From positions 124,001 through 188,000 of the forward strand of contig CBDDKN010000004.1 of the NCBI GenBank assembly GCA_965230215.1: 64,000 nt of DNA. Direction: 5' to 3'. Origin of the DNA: RFSX01 sp965230215 (GTDB taxonomy: Bacteria; Bacteroidota; Bacteroidia; Chitinophagales; Saprospiraceae). Position numbers and translations under genes: made by a program. The notes under the pieces were generated by a model. That model worked only from the letters and a program-made list of their open reading frames with translations. It was not told the DNA's origin and searched no databases. Positions 1 through 9,846 of this stretch are shown piece after piece (positions within the stretch are counted from its first letter, which is position 1; each line of letters starts with the position of its first letter).

Positions 1-165
1 ATCCTTTTATTCAAAGGATTTAATTGTACGCAAATATAATCGAAACTTATAATATGTTCACTCTAGGAAACCTTGATAATAAACGATATAACAAATATCT
101 TATTATCGTATCAATCAGTATTAATGGGATACCCTGATATATCGGTGGGGAAGGGATATAAATAT

Positions 166-195
166 AAAAAAAGCCCGGAGGTTCGGCCGGACTTT
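166..195 (-). terminator. Rho-independent terminator of the thioredoxin-SPOR gene
   Basis: On the minus strand, AGTCCGG and CCGGGCT form a 7-bp stem (one G-T pair) around an 8-nt loop, followed by a run of seven Ts. It lies about 55 nt beyond the stop of the thioredoxin-SPOR gene and would end that transcript. The rest of 1-250 shows no convincing gene. Confidence 0.75.
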
Positions 196-250
196 TCATA
201 GGTTTTTGGAATGGAACCCCTAAAGGTTCTATTATCATGTAGATTGTTTA

Positions 251-1048
251 TCAGTAGATTGTGGTTTCTATGCCGTGATCTTCTTTTAATTTATTTCTGA
301 ATTCTTCTGCTTCTGCTACAGTTTTGAATTCACCCAACAGGATTTTGTACTGAGTGGTGTTTTCAATGTATTGGTTCATAACGATAACAGGGGCATCAAA
401 ACTTTCCTGAAGTTCTTTCACTTTGAAATGCGCTTCTGTATAGTCAAAGTAGTTTCCTACGAGTAGTTTATAATTGCTTCTGAAGTTTTCAGCAAGGTTA
501 TATTGCTGGTAAAGATGCTCCAATTGAGGATCACGCGTTTCAGATTCACCAATTTTAAACGGACTTCTATTGATAGAGTGGTTGACCACTATTCTGTTTT
601 CAGGATTGTTGTGAAAACTAAGCATGCTGATCATTGATTCAGAGCTCAAAGTTTTTTCAATACGTTCAATCATTCTACCCTGAGAATTGAATATAAGAAT
701 CGTAGGTAGAATATTGACTTCATATTGTTTCTTTAAGTCTTGTCCTTCCATGCTTTCAATGTCCAGTTTTAGAGGGACATAATTTGAATTCAACTGTGTC
801 GCAACAGTTTCATTCTGAAAGGTTGTTTTGTCCATCCACTTGCATGGAGTACACCAATCTGCATAGAATTCAACAAAAAACAATTTACCCTCACTACCGG
901 CTTTGGCCTTGGCATGTTCGAAGCTTCCAGCAAAGAAATTTACTTTGTTACTCGGTTCGGTTTCAAACGTAGTTTTTGCTGCCTCCAAATTTCCGATCAA
1001 CAGTAAGAAAAGGCAACAAGCTAAAACAGACCTAATCATATTCAACAT
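251..1048 (-). CDS. Secreted thioredoxin-fold protein with C-terminal SPOR domain
   Basis: A 265-residue protein with an N-terminal hydrophobic signal segment (about residues 5-23). A thioredoxin fold follows, with the redox motif WCTPC (C66, C69) and the cis-proline region VNILPT. The last ~75 residues contain two SPOR-like half repeats (YKLLVGNYFDYTEA and YKILLGEFKTVAEA), the fold that binds denuded peptidoglycan glycan strands. By family, it should be a periplasmic thiol-disulfide protein, and the SPOR part suggests anchoring at septal or remodelling cell wall. It stands alone with its own terminator and is divergent from fabH. The thioredoxin assignment is firm; the SPOR assignment rests on pattern. 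Confidence 0.85.
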   Translation of the reverse strand: MLNMIRSVLACCLFLLLIGNLEAAKTTFETEPSNKVNFFAGSFEHAKAKAGSEGKLFFVEFYADWCTPCKWMDKTTFQNETVATQLNSNYVPLKLDIESMEGQDLKKQYEVNILPTILIFNSQGRMIERIEKTLSSESMISMLSFHNNPENRIVVNHSINRSPFKIGESETRDPQLEHLYQQYNLAENFRSNYKLLVGNYFDYTEAHFKVKELQESFDAPVIVMNQYIENTTQYKILLGEFKTVAEAEEFRNKLKEDHGIETTIY

Positions 1049-1284
1049 TTTTGTTATTTGTAATGATTTGATTTAAATGCAATTAGGCTTGTGCAAAAGC
1101 TGTTCCAAGTATCAGAAATCAGCGATATTTATTTAATATAATAATATTATATATCTATAATATATTGATAAAGAGATATATATGGTTTAAAAAAAATATT
1201 AATAAGTATGAGTATTAATTCACTGATTCCCTGATTTCTCATGATATTTTCGTTTATTTGCCATCCGTTTCAATATTTAGAATA

Positions 1285-2271
1285 ATGGGTAGAAAATACG
1301 CGGCAATTACAGGAGTAGCTGGTTATGTACCGGAAGATGTCATCACGAATGCAGACCTTGAAAAGATGGTCGAGACGAATGATGAATGGATCGTTTCCCG
1401 TACAGGAATCAAGCAGAGACATATCCTTAAAGATCCGAATAAAGCAACCAGCGATATGTGCGTTGAAGCTGTAAAGGTTTTGCTAGAGAAGACCAATACC
1501 AGCGCAGAGGAAATTGACCTTATCATAGTAGGCACAGTAACAGGAGATTATGTTTTTCCAGATACTGCTAATTTGGTAGCTGACAAAGTAGGAGCCAGCA
1601 ATGCTTTTGGCTTTGATATCAATGCTGCCTGTTCAGGCTTCATTTATTCACTGGTAACAGCTTCTAAATTTGTTGAAACCGGCACGTATAAAAAGGTAAT
1701 CGTCTGTGGTGCAGATAAGATGTCTTCCATTCTTAATTATGAAGACAGAACAACATGCATCCTTTTTGGTGATGGAGCAGGGGCAGTATTACTTGAGCCA
1801 TCAGATGATTCTGGAATTGTCGATGCCATACTAAAAGGTGATGGATCAGGATATGCTTACCTTCATCAGAAAGCCGGAGGAAGTCTCAATCCACCTACAA
1901 TTGAAACGGTTCAGCGCAAAGAACATGCTGTTTATCAGGAGGGTAGAGTCGTTTTCAAACATGCAGTGAAAGGAATGGCGGACACTATCGCTGATGTTAT
2001 CAAGCGCAATAATCTTGAGAAAGATGATATTGATTGGGTAATACCTCACCAAGCCAATAAGCGAATTATTACTTCAGTGGCTGATCAGCTTGATTTTCCG
2101 CATGAGAAAGTGCTTATAAATATTGAGAACTATGGTAATACTACTGCAGGTACGATTCCTTTATGTCTAAGAGATTTTGAGGATAAGTTCAAAAAAGGAG
2201 ATAAGATTGTTCTTACTGCTTTTGGAGGTGGTTTCACATGGGGTTCCGTTCTTTTGGAATGGGCATACTAA
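1285..2271 (+). CDS. fabH: Beta-ketoacyl-ACP synthase III
   Basis: Condenses an acyl-CoA primer with malonyl-ACP to start fatty acid synthesis in the cytoplasm. The start at 1285 (MGRKYAAITG) is preferred over an in-frame ATG 27 nt upstream, because it matches the family N-terminus and gives the usual length of 328 residues. The catalytic triad is visible: C116 in AACSGF, H255 in IPHQAN, N285 in ENYGNTTAG. The C-terminal FGGGFTWGS motif is standard. It is followed after 35 nt by efp and then accB-accC, a common Bacteroidota arrangement. The 236-nt divergent gap upstream is very AT-rich and should hold its promoter. Confidence 0.97.
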   Translation: MGRKYAAITGVAGYVPEDVITNADLEKMVETNDEWIVSRTGIKQRHILKDPNKATSDMCVEAVKVLLEKTNTSAEEIDLIIVGTVTGDYVFPDTANLVADKVGASNAFGFDINAACSGFIYSLVTASKFVETGTYKKVIVCGADKMSSILNYEDRTTCILFGDGAGAVLLEPSDDSGIVDAILKGDGSGYAYLHQKAGGSLNPPTIETVQRKEHAVYQEGRVVFKHAVKGMADTIADVIKRNNLEKDDIDWVIPHQANKRIITSVADQLDFPHEKVLINIENYGNTTAGTIPLCLRDFEDKFKKGDKIVLTAFGGGFTWGSVLLEWAY

Positions 2272-2306
2272 TTGTTGTATAATCTAGAAAATTATTAAAT
2301 TCAAAA

Positions 2307-2873
2307 ATGGCTAATACATCGGATATCAGAAACGGCTTATGCATGAATTATAACAATGATGTGTATAAGGTTGTGGAGTTTTTACATGTAAAACCAGGAA
2401 AGGGTCCAGCTTTCGTCAGAACAAAGCTGAAGAGCCTTACCAACGGAAAAGTAATCGATAACACCTTCCCTGCAGGACATAAGATTGATGTGGTTCGCGT
2501 AGAAAGAAGAACCTATCAGTTTCTTTATAAAGAAGGGGAGGACTTTCATTTTATGAACAACGAAACTTACGAGCAGATAATGCTTGAATCTAAGATGATC
2601 GAAAATGGAGATTTGTTAAAGGATGGTGAAAACGTAGAGATATTGTTTCACGCTGACGAAGAACGCCCTCTTACAATCGATCTGCCACAATACATCATTC
2701 TGGAAGTCACCTATACCGAACCTGGTGAAAGAGGCAATACAGCCACCAATGTCACCAAGCCGGCGACTGTTGAAACCGGCGCTGAAATAAAAGTGCCTAT
2801 CTTTATCAACCAGGGCGACAAAATTAAAATTGACTCAAGTACGAGATCTTATCAAGAAAGAATAAAGCAATAA
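2307..2873 (+). CDS. efp: Translation elongation factor P
   Basis: EF-P relieves ribosome stalling at polyproline stretches by binding between the P and E sites. The 188 residues cover the three usual beta-barrel domains. The tip loop KPGKGPAF carries K32 at the position modified in many bacteria; whether it is modified here cannot be seen. The C-terminus (RSYQERIKQ) is the normal family ending. It sits between fabH and accB, with only 3 nt to accB, so it is probably cotranscribed with the acetyl-CoA carboxylase genes. Confidence 0.97.
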   Translation: MANTSDIRNGLCMNYNNDVYKVVEFLHVKPGKGPAFVRTKLKSLTNGKVIDNTFPAGHKIDVVRVERRTYQFLYKEGEDFHFMNNETYEQIMLESKMIENGDLLKDGENVEILFHADEERPLTIDLPQYIILEVTYTEPGERGNTATNVTKPATVETGAEIKVPIFINQGDKIKIDSSTRSYQERIKQ

Positions 2874-2876
2874 GTT

Positions 2877-3395
2877 ATGACCTTTAAAGAAATACAAGAC
2901 CTATTGAAGTTCATCTCTAAATCTGAACTTTCCGAGGTTAAAATAAGAGAGGGCGAATTTGAAATGGTTGTTCGCAATAAGAACTATGCGAAATCAAGTG
3001 CTTCAGCGCCTATCGTACAGGCACCAGTTGTACAACCATTGCCTGCAGCACCAGCTCCGGCACCAGCTGCACCAGCACAGGAAGCATCTGCTCCGGCACC
3101 AGCTGCTCCAGCAGCAGCGGCTCCTGAGGCAAGTACAGAATCAACAGCCGGTCTTCTGGAAATTAAATCTCCAATCGTTGGTACTTTCTACCGTTCTTCT
3201 GCACCAGACAAACCAGTGTTCGTTAACGTGGGTGACTCTGTAAGTGAAGGATCTGTGGTTTGTATCGTTGAGGCCATGAAACTTTTCAATGAAATTGAAA
3301 GTGAAGTTTCCGGTAAGATTGTAAAGGTTCTTGTTGAGGATGCTAGTCCGGTAGAATATGATCAGCCGCTATTCCTGGTTGATCCCAAAGGATAG
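2877..3395 (+). CDS. accB: Acetyl-CoA carboxylase biotin carboxyl carrier protein
   Basis: Carries the biotin that shuttles carboxyl groups in acetyl-CoA carboxylase. 172 residues: an N-terminal AccB-type helix (1-35), a long Ala/Pro-rich linker (about 42-88), and the biotinyl domain (92-172) with the biotinylation site EAMKL at K135. The linker is typical of BCCPs and gives the domain mobility. It is directly followed by accC; the carboxyltransferase genes accA and accD are not in this window. Confidence 0.96.
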   Translation: MTFKEIQDLLKFISKSELSEVKIREGEFEMVVRNKNYAKSSASAPIVQAPVVQPLPAAPAPAPAAPAQEASAPAPAAPAAAAPEASTESTAGLLEIKSPIVGTFYRSSAPDKPVFVNVGDSVSEGSVVCIVEAMKLFNEIESEVSGKIVKVLVEDASPVEYDQPLFLVDPKG

Positions 3396-3436
3396 TATTA
3401 ATATTAATCTCGCTTTTTTTAAGCCAAGCTGAAATC

Positions 3437-4774
3437 ATGTTTAAGAAGATATTAATTGCCAATAGGGGAGAAATAGCCTTGCGTATTATCAGAACATGCA
3501 AGGAAATGGGAATTCAGACAGTTGCTGTATACTCCACAGCTGACAAAGATAGTCTCCATGTCAGATTTGCCGATGAAGCCGTTTGTATAGGACCTCCAAG
3601 CTCGACAGAGTCTTATCTGAGCGTACCTAGGATCATGGCTGCAGTTGAAATAACCAATGCCGATGCTGTACATCCAGGTTATGGTTTCCTGGCTGAGAAT
3701 GCCAACTTTGCTGAAGTATGTACTGAATATGGCGTTAAATTCATTGGCCCATCCGCTGACATGATCAGAAAGATGGGTGACAAGATCACAGCAAAAGATA
3801 CAATGATTGCAGCAAAAGTGCCTGTTGTACCGGGTTCTGACGGCCAATTGACGGATGTAAAAGAAGGATTAAAGATTGCCAAACAAATTGGTTACCCTGT
3901 CATGCTAAAGGCTTCTGCTGGAGGAGGTGGTAAGGGTATGCGTATCGTTAATACAGAGGATGAGTTTGAAAGTCAGCTGGAAAAAGCGATGAAAGAAGCC
4001 GCTGCATCTTTTGGTAATGATGCCATGTATCTTGAAAAATTTGTTGAAGAACCACGTCACGTAGAGATTCAGATTATTGGTGACCAGCATGGAAAAGTGA
4101 TTCATCTTTCTGAACGTGATTGTTCCATCCAACGAAGACACCAGAAACTTGTTGAGGAATCTCCATCCCCATTCCTTGATCAAAAACTGCGTGATAAGAT
4201 GGGGAAAGCTGCTATCAAAGCAGGAAAAGCCATCAACTATGAAGGTGTAGGTACTGTGGAATTTCTTGTAGATAAACACAGGAATTTCTATTTCATGGAG
4301 ATGAACACCCGAATCCAGGTCGAGCATCCTGTAACTGAAGAGGTGATTAACAGGGACCTTATAAAAGAACAAATCAAAGTGGCTGCCGGAGAGAAATTAG
4401 CTGGTAACAACTACTATCCCACAATGCATTCTATTGAATGTAGAATAAATGCTGAGGATCCTTATAAAGACTTTAGACCAAACCCTGGCGTGATTACTTC
4501 CTTTCACAGTCCAAAAGGTCAAGGTGTGCGTGTAGATACGCATGTGTATGCTGGATATGCTGTACCGCCTTTCTATGATTCAATGATAGCGAAGCTGATT
4601 TGTAAGGCAGAGACAAGAGAAGAATGCATCAAGAAGATGGCCAGAGCACTTGATGAATTTATCATCGAAGGCATTCAGACCACTGTTCCTTTCCATCAGC
4701 AATTGATGAAAGATGAACGATTCCTGAAGGGCGATGTCACCACCAAATTCATAGAAGATTTTGAACTTGAATAA
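3437..4774 (+). CDS. accC: Acetyl-CoA carboxylase biotin carboxylase subunit
   Basis: ATP-dependent carboxylation of the biotin on AccB. The 445 residues match the family length. Visible are the N-terminal biotin-carboxylase domain (KKILIANRGEIALRI), the ATP-grasp glycine-rich loop (ASAGGGGKGMR), the ERDCSIQRRHQK motif, the MEMNTRIQVEHPVTE active-site region and the C-terminal domain. It forms a unit with accB 42 nt upstream. No anomalies seen. Confidence 0.97.
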   Translation: MFKKILIANRGEIALRIIRTCKEMGIQTVAVYSTADKDSLHVRFADEAVCIGPPSSTESYLSVPRIMAAVEITNADAVHPGYGFLAENANFAEVCTEYGVKFIGPSADMIRKMGDKITAKDTMIAAKVPVVPGSDGQLTDVKEGLKIAKQIGYPVMLKASAGGGGKGMRIVNTEDEFESQLEKAMKEAAASFGNDAMYLEKFVEEPRHVEIQIIGDQHGKVIHLSERDCSIQRRHQKLVEESPSPFLDQKLRDKMGKAAIKAGKAINYEGVGTVEFLVDKHRNFYFMEMNTRIQVEHPVTEEVINRDLIKEQIKVAAGEKLAGNNYYPTMHSIECRINAEDPYKDFRPNPGVITSFHSPKGQGVRVDTHVYAGYAVPPFYDSMIAKLICKAETREECIKKMARALDEFIIEGIQTTVPFHQQLMKDERFLKGDVTTKFIEDFELE

Positions 4775-4820
4775 TGTTCAGGTCATTTTCGGCGTTGTAA
4801 TGCTTTAGCTGAGCCGATCA

Positions 4821-6626
4821 ATGCGTGATTTTGCAAAACTTTTCCAACTACTTCGCCCGTACAGGTACAGGGTAGCACTGAGTACTGTCAGTCATTTGCT
4901 GATGGCAGTATTTACTATTATTTCGATCCCGCTAATCATTCCATTTTTTCATTTTCTATTCGCAACGCGACCCGAACAAACGGAAAAGCCAGATAGCATT
5001 TTTAATATAATTGACTGGTTGCAATACTACTTCGTCCAGATGATCAACAATCTGGGAGCTGAAAAAACATTGATTTATGCTTGTGTATTTATTGTAATCA
5101 CAATCTTCCTCAAGAATCTGTTCAGATATCTAGCATTGTATATAATGACGCCTGTCAGATCAGCCGTAGCCAGAGATCTGCGATCAAAACTCTATGAAAG
5201 CTTCATGGTCTTTTCTTTTGATCAGGAAAAAATCAGACAGCGTGGAGATCTTCTTACACGTATGGGTAGTGATGTTCAAGAGATCGAATGGAACATGTTG
5301 CGTTTCATCGATACCATAATTAAATCCCCAATAATCATCATAGGTGCCGTTTTATTGATGTTGAGTATCAGCATCAAATTGAGTTTGTTTGTTGTGGTGC
5401 TCATGATTTTTACCGGTCTTGTAATAGGAACATTATCAAGGAGGCTCAAGCGTCAATCTTCAGAACTGCAATCCAAGTTATCACAAATCACACAGAGCGC
5501 TGATGAAAGCCTTGATGGAGCCATGCTTATCAAAGTATACAAGGTGAAGCAATGGTGGCAATCCCGTTTTGAAGGTATAAATGAGGCTTACAAAAGCAAA
5601 TTTGACAGCGTAACGAGAAGACAAGAATTATCGTCTCCATTGTCGGAGTTTCTAGGAATTACAGTCGTTGTGGCCTTGCTGTGGTATGGCGCAAGACTTG
5701 TCATGCAAAATGAGTTGGAAGCTGAAACCTTCTTCGCATTTGTCATTGCTTTTTATCATGTCATTGAACCACTCAAATCCTTTAGTACAGCATTCTATTA
5801 TCTAAGGCGTGGTTCTGCTTCTTTGGAACGTATTGAAAAATTGATAAGTGAGTCTGCTGATGATGAGCGTACAGATGGTAATGAGCCATTTAAATTTGAA
5901 GACTCGATTTCTTTCAATAATGTGAGTTATGCCTATGCGGAAAAACCGGTTCTTAAGAACTTAAACCTTAAGTTGCTCAAGGGAGAAAAGATTGCCTTGG
6001 TTGGTCCTTCGGGGGCTGGTAAATCTACAATTGTCAGATTGATCCTCAAGGTTCTGAATTGTGAGCAAGGCGATATTCTTGTTGATGGTACTTCCTTACT
6101 TTCCATTAATCGTTGTGAACTTTATGGATCAATTGGATATGTATCGCAACACTCATTTCTTTTTGATGATACCGTTCGTAATAATATCAGCCTTGGAAGG
6201 TCTGATATATCTGATGAAAAAATAATGCAATGCTTAACTCTGGCTTGTGCTGATCAATTTGTAGGACAACTAGAGCAAGGCCTGGATACCAGGATAGGGG
6301 AGCATGGAGCCAAGTTGAGCGGTGGAGAAAAACAAAGGCTGACCATCGCCCGAGCGCTTGTTTCTGATCCTGAGCTGTTGATATTTGATGAGCCTACTTC
6401 TGCCTTGGATGCTGATTCTGAAAAAGTAGTCAGCCAGGCCATAACCAATGTCCTGGAAGACAGGACTGCAATTATTATTGCACACAGATTATCAACCATT
6501 AAAAACGTTAATAATATATTTGTCATTGATAATGGGGAAGTTGTAGAAGAAGGAAGCCATGAACGGCTTATTGAAAAGCAAGGGAAATATGCCCGCTATG
6601 TTCAAATTCAATCTTTTGATGAATAA
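4821..6626 (+). CDS. MsbA-like ABC transporter, fused membrane and ATPase domains
   Basis: A 601-residue half-transporter of the lipid/multidrug exporter type. The N-terminal ~320 residues hold about six membrane segments. The nucleotide-binding domain (about 350-600) has Walker A GPSGAGKST, signature LSGGEKQR, Walker B LLIFDEPTSALD and the H-loop IIAHRLSTI. The family includes MsbA lipid A-core flippases and multidrug exporters; the fatty-acid neighbours favour a lipid role, but the substrate cannot be read from sequence. Its stop shares one base with the next start (TAATG), implying translational coupling. Confidence 0.9.
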   Translation: MRDFAKLFQLLRPYRYRVALSTVSHLLMAVFTIISIPLIIPFFHFLFATRPEQTEKPDSIFNIIDWLQYYFVQMINNLGAEKTLIYACVFIVITIFLKNLFRYLALYIMTPVRSAVARDLRSKLYESFMVFSFDQEKIRQRGDLLTRMGSDVQEIEWNMLRFIDTIIKSPIIIIGAVLLMLSISIKLSLFVVVLMIFTGLVIGTLSRRLKRQSSELQSKLSQITQSADESLDGAMLIKVYKVKQWWQSRFEGINEAYKSKFDSVTRRQELSSPLSEFLGITVVVALLWYGARLVMQNELEAETFFAFVIAFYHVIEPLKSFSTAFYYLRRGSASLERIEKLISESADDERTDGNEPFKFEDSISFNNVSYAYAEKPVLKNLNLKLLKGEKIALVGPSGAGKSTIVRLILKVLNCEQGDILVDGTSLLSINRCELYGSIGYVSQHSFLFDDTVRNNISLGRSDISDEKIMQCLTLACADQFVGQLEQGLDTRIGEHGAKLSGGEKQRLTIARALVSDPELLIFDEPTSALDADSEKVVSQAITNVLEDRTAIIIAHRLSTIKNVNNIFVIDNGEVVEEGSHERLIEKQGKYARYVQIQSFDE

Positions 6627-7708
6627 TGTTTAGATCAAGTTTATATATCACATTTGTCATACTGCTTGGCATGAGTCAGCAACTATTTTCACAGGTGCAA
6701 ACGGCTCATTCAATTGGTGATACGATCTATAGGTATACCACCAAGCTGGATAGAAGCTTTGACAGATTCGCAGCCATCAATCTGCAACTGTTGCAATTCC
6801 CTTGTGTGGATCAATTCAGGGTTATCCCTTCCAGCATGACCGATACCGATTATGAGCTCTACAAACCTGGTTATCGAGAGCTATATGAGTTAAGTGCAAC
6901 AAAACTCTTTTCCAAAGGATATCAAAGACCAGAACCTTTTATGGGCAAGGCCAACAATTTGATGTTTTTTAATAAATCTGTCCCTATTGTAAGGTCAACC
7001 AGAAAAGATGACTTTTATGAGAGGAGCTCTAACAGTTTTTTGATCAGCTATGACCTATCAGATCTTACAGAAGAGCTTAAAGAGTGGGCAGCCTTGAAAG
7101 GCATAAGTGAAATCAGAGTTTCAGGTCAGCTCAATACAAAATCGAATTTCAAACAACCCGACGTATTCAACAACCTGTATGAAGATATCGAAGGTTTTGT
7201 TATTGAAAATGTCTGGAATTATCAGCTTAGCACAATAGAGATCAAGAAAGGCAAATGGGAAACCATATCACGTGACTCTGATGATTTACTCAAGCATTAT
7301 TTCGCAGACCAGAAGCATAGATTCCTAAGTTTTTATGACTTTGATACCATGGCAGAAATAGCCAGATTGGGTGCTGAGCCAGATTTTTATTTTCAATATA
7401 ATACGAAGGAAAAATTCGGAAGACATCTGGAGTGTGACCATTTGGGGGAGTCGGTATATATCTATCCAAATCCGACCTTTGGTGCGTTGAAGGCCAAATT
7501 TTCAATGGCAGTCGCCGGCACCTACCGGTTTGCAATATCCAATATCATTGGAAAGACGCTGTGGGAGACAGAATTGCAAGTACGTATGTCACAACAGCAG
7601 ATGAATATTGAATTGCCCGGTCTATCGAAAGGTGTTTACCTGTATAAAATCTTAAATCCTGCCGGAGAGATCATCCAATCTCGCAGATTGATCATAGTAG
7701 ATCCATAA
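6626..7708 (+). CDS. Secreted protein with T9SS type-A sorting domain
   Basis: A 360-residue protein with a signal peptide (cleavage near residue 22, LFSQ-VQTA). The central region of about 250 residues matches no family I recognise. The C-terminal ~80 residues are a type IX secretion sorting domain: IYPNPTFGALKAKF, then SNIIGKTLWE and GLSKGVYLYKI. The protein should therefore cross the outer membrane and be released or anchored. It is translationally coupled to the ABC transporter upstream, an unusual pairing that may be only chance operon membership. Confidence 0.85.
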   Translation: MFRSSLYITFVILLGMSQQLFSQVQTAHSIGDTIYRYTTKLDRSFDRFAAINLQLLQFPCVDQFRVIPSSMTDTDYELYKPGYRELYELSATKLFSKGYQRPEPFMGKANNLMFFNKSVPIVRSTRKDDFYERSSNSFLISYDLSDLTEELKEWAALKGISEIRVSGQLNTKSNFKQPDVFNNLYEDIEGFVIENVWNYQLSTIEIKKGKWETISRDSDDLLKHYFADQKHRFLSFYDFDTMAEIARLGAEPDFYFQYNTKEKFGRHLECDHLGESVYIYPNPTFGALKAKFSMAVAGTYRFAISNIIGKTLWETELQVRMSQQQMNIELPGLSKGVYLYKILNPAGEIIQSRRLIIVDP

Positions 7709-7710
7709 AA

Positions 7711-7745
7711 AAAGCCTTCCCAAAAGGAAAGGCTTTCTCTTTATT
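7711..7745. terminator. Bidirectional terminator between convergent genes
   Basis: AAAGCCTTCC and GGAAAGGCTTT form a stem with one bulged base and a short A-rich loop, with A-rich sequence on the left and T-rich on the right. It sits between the stops of the T9SS protein (plus strand) and groL (minus strand), and could serve both. Confidence 0.8.
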
Positions 7746-7764
7746 TCGATTGATTATATCGGTA

Positions 7765-9396
7765 TTACATCATACCGCCCATTCCTCCACCAGGAGGCAT
7801 CATAGGTGCAGGATGATCTTCTTTGATATCATTAATTACACATTCAGTAGTCAAGACCATACCAGCTATAGACCCTGCATTTTCAATAGCAACTCTTGTC
7901 ACTTTTGTAGGATCGATAACACCAGCTTTCTTAAGGTCTTCGTATTTGTCTGTACGTGCGTTGTAGCCATAATTGCCTTTGTTGTTAATGACATTCTGAA
8001 GTACAACTGAACCATCAACACCCGCATTTTCAGAGATACCTCTCAATGGTGCTTCAAGTGATTTGCGTACGATCTGTACACCCATATTTTCATCTTCATT
8101 GGCGCCTTCTAGTTTGTCAAGGCTTTTAATGCATCTTACCAATGCAACACCACCACCAGCAACAATACCTTCTTCTACAGCAGCTCTCGTAGCGTGAAGT
8201 GCATCATCTACTCTGTCTTTCTTTTCTTTCATCTCAACTTCAGTAGCTGCACCTACATACAGAACGGCAACACCACCAGATAGCTTGGCAAGTCTTTCCT
8301 GAAGCTTTTCTCTGTCATAATCAGAGCTGGTAGCCTCAATCTGTTGCTTGATCTGTCCGATTCTAGCCTGGATTGATTTTTTCGTTCCAGCGCCGTTAAC
8401 GATTGTTGTGTTGTCTTTGTCTACAGTGATTTTATCACAAGAACCCAAGTGCGCCAATTCAGCATTCTCAAGTTTGTATCCTTTTTCTTCTGATATTACT
8501 GTACCACCAGTTAGAATAGCGATATCTTCCAGCATCGCTTTTCTTCTGTCACCAAATCCTGGCGCTTTTACAGCAACTACTTTTAATCCACCTCTTAATC
8601 TGTTGACTACAAGTACACCGAGTGCTTGTGAGTCTACATCTTCAGCGATGATCAAAAGAGGACGTCCACTCTGAGAAGCTTTCTCAAGAACTGGAATGAT
8701 CTCCTGTACATTACTGATCTTTTTATCATGGATAAGGATTAGTGGGTTGTCGTACTCAGTGATCATACTGTCACTGTTTGTAATGAAGTATGGAGAAAGA
8801 TAACCTCTGTCAAACTGCATACCCATCACTTCTTCAACATATGTATCAGTTCCTTTAGCTTCTTCAACTGTGATAACACCATCTTTGGAAACACGCTGCA
8901 TTGCATCAGCAATCAATCTTCCTATTTCGTCATCATTGTTTGCAGAGATAGCCCCTACCTGTTGGATTTTCTCAAAGTCATTTCCAACTACATTGCTTTG
9001 TTTTTTAAGGCCAGCGACTACGCTTTCAACAGCTTTGTCGATACCTCTTTTCAAATCCATTGGGTTGGCTCCAGCTGCAACATATTTCATACCTGAGTTT
9101 ACCATTGCCTGAGCAAGGATGGTAGCAGTTGTTGTTCCATCACCAGCTGCATCATTGGTTTTGGAAGCCACTTCCTTAACCATTTGAGCACCCATGTTTT
9201 CAATTGCATCTTCCAACTCTATTTCTTTAGCGACAGTAACACCATCTTTTGTTATTGCTGGTGCACCGAAGCTCTTTTCGATTACTACGTTTCTGCCTTT
9301 AGGTCCCAATGTCACTTTTACCGCATTGGCCAGGGCATCGATACCTGATTTTAACTTCATACGAGCATCAGACTCGAACGTGATCTGTTTTGCCAT
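7765..9396 (-). CDS. groL: Chaperonin GroEL (60 kDa)
   Basis: ATP-driven protein-folding chamber, a double ring of seven subunits acting with GroES. 543 residues, normal length. Key features are the N-terminal ATP-binding loop TLGPKGRNVV, the AGDGTTTAT motif with D86, and the GIVAGGGVALV region. The C-terminal tail is Gly/Met-rich (GGGMGGMM), as in classical cytosolic GroEL. It lies 43 nt downstream of groS in one transcription unit. No CIRCE element was seen upstream. Confidence 0.98.
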   Translation of the reverse strand: MAKQITFESDARMKLKSGIDALANAVKVTLGPKGRNVVIEKSFGAPAITKDGVTVAKEIELEDAIENMGAQMVKEVASKTNDAAGDGTTTATILAQAMVNSGMKYVAAGANPMDLKRGIDKAVESVVAGLKKQSNVVGNDFEKIQQVGAISANNDDEIGRLIADAMQRVSKDGVITVEEAKGTDTYVEEVMGMQFDRGYLSPYFITNSDSMITEYDNPLILIHDKKISNVQEIIPVLEKASQSGRPLLIIAEDVDSQALGVLVVNRLRGGLKVVAVKAPGFGDRRKAMLEDIAILTGGTVISEEKGYKLENAELAHLGSCDKITVDKDNTTIVNGAGTKKSIQARIGQIKQQIEATSSDYDREKLQERLAKLSGGVAVLYVGAATEVEMKEKKDRVDDALHATRAAVEEGIVAGGGVALVRCIKSLDKLEGANEDENMGVQIVRKSLEAPLRGISENAGVDGSVVLQNVINNKGNYGYNARTDKYEDLKKAGVIDPTKVTRVAIENAGSIAGMVLTTECVINDIKEDHPAPMMPPGGGMGGMM

Positions 9397-9439
9397 TTTT
9401 ATTCTTTTAAAGTTTTATTTAATGTGATTAAGTATAAGA

Positions 9440-9703
9440 TTAAAGAATGACTAGGATGTCATCTTCACGCATGATAAGAAGGTCATCGCCTTCGTAGTTT
9501 AATTCCTGTCCGGCATATTTACCATAAAGAACGGTATCACCTTTTTTTACTGTCATTTTGTTGCCATCTTTTCCAGGGCCCACAGCTATGACTTTACCTT
9601 TTTGAGGTTTTTCCTTTGCAGTATCTGGTAGGATAATACCTCCAGAAGTTTTTTCCTCAGCCTTGGCAGGCTTTACAACGACTCTATCGTTAATAGGCTT
9701 CAT
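9440..9703 (-). CDS. groS: Co-chaperonin GroES (10 kDa)
   Basis: Caps the GroEL ring. 87 residues, slightly shorter than the usual 92-97. The family start (MKPINDRVVVKPAKAEEKTSGGIILPDTA) includes the mobile loop that contacts GroEL, and the KGDTVLYGKYAGQE roof region is present. It is the first gene of groS-groL, 178 nt downstream of secG. A perfect inverted repeat lies in that gap. Confidence 0.97.
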   Translation of the reverse strand: MKPINDRVVVKPAKAEEKTSGGIILPDTAKEKPQKGKVIAVGPGKDGNKMTVKKGDTVLYGKYAGQELNYEGDDLLIMREDDILVIL

Positions 9704-9846
9704 GAATACAATTTATTTTTTAATTAAAAAAATGTTTTATCGAATACACAGCAACATCATCATGGATTGTGCCAGAGGGAAATAACTGACATTTTTACCA
9801 TTTAAACGTGCCATTTGGCAGATCGGAATTAGTAGATAGAATCTCG

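Noticed and set aside
47..238. Minus-strand open frame of 63 codons
   Set aside because: It covers the terminator of the thioredoxin-SPOR gene and shows no domain or sensible composition.
8348..9427. Several plus-strand open frames opposite groL
   Set aside because: All are antisense to a strongly conserved groL and lack any recognisable feature.
9768..9813. Two TGGCAC motifs (minus strand) upstream of groS as sigma-54 promoters
   Set aside because: The -24 half fits but neither has GC at the correct -12 spacing.
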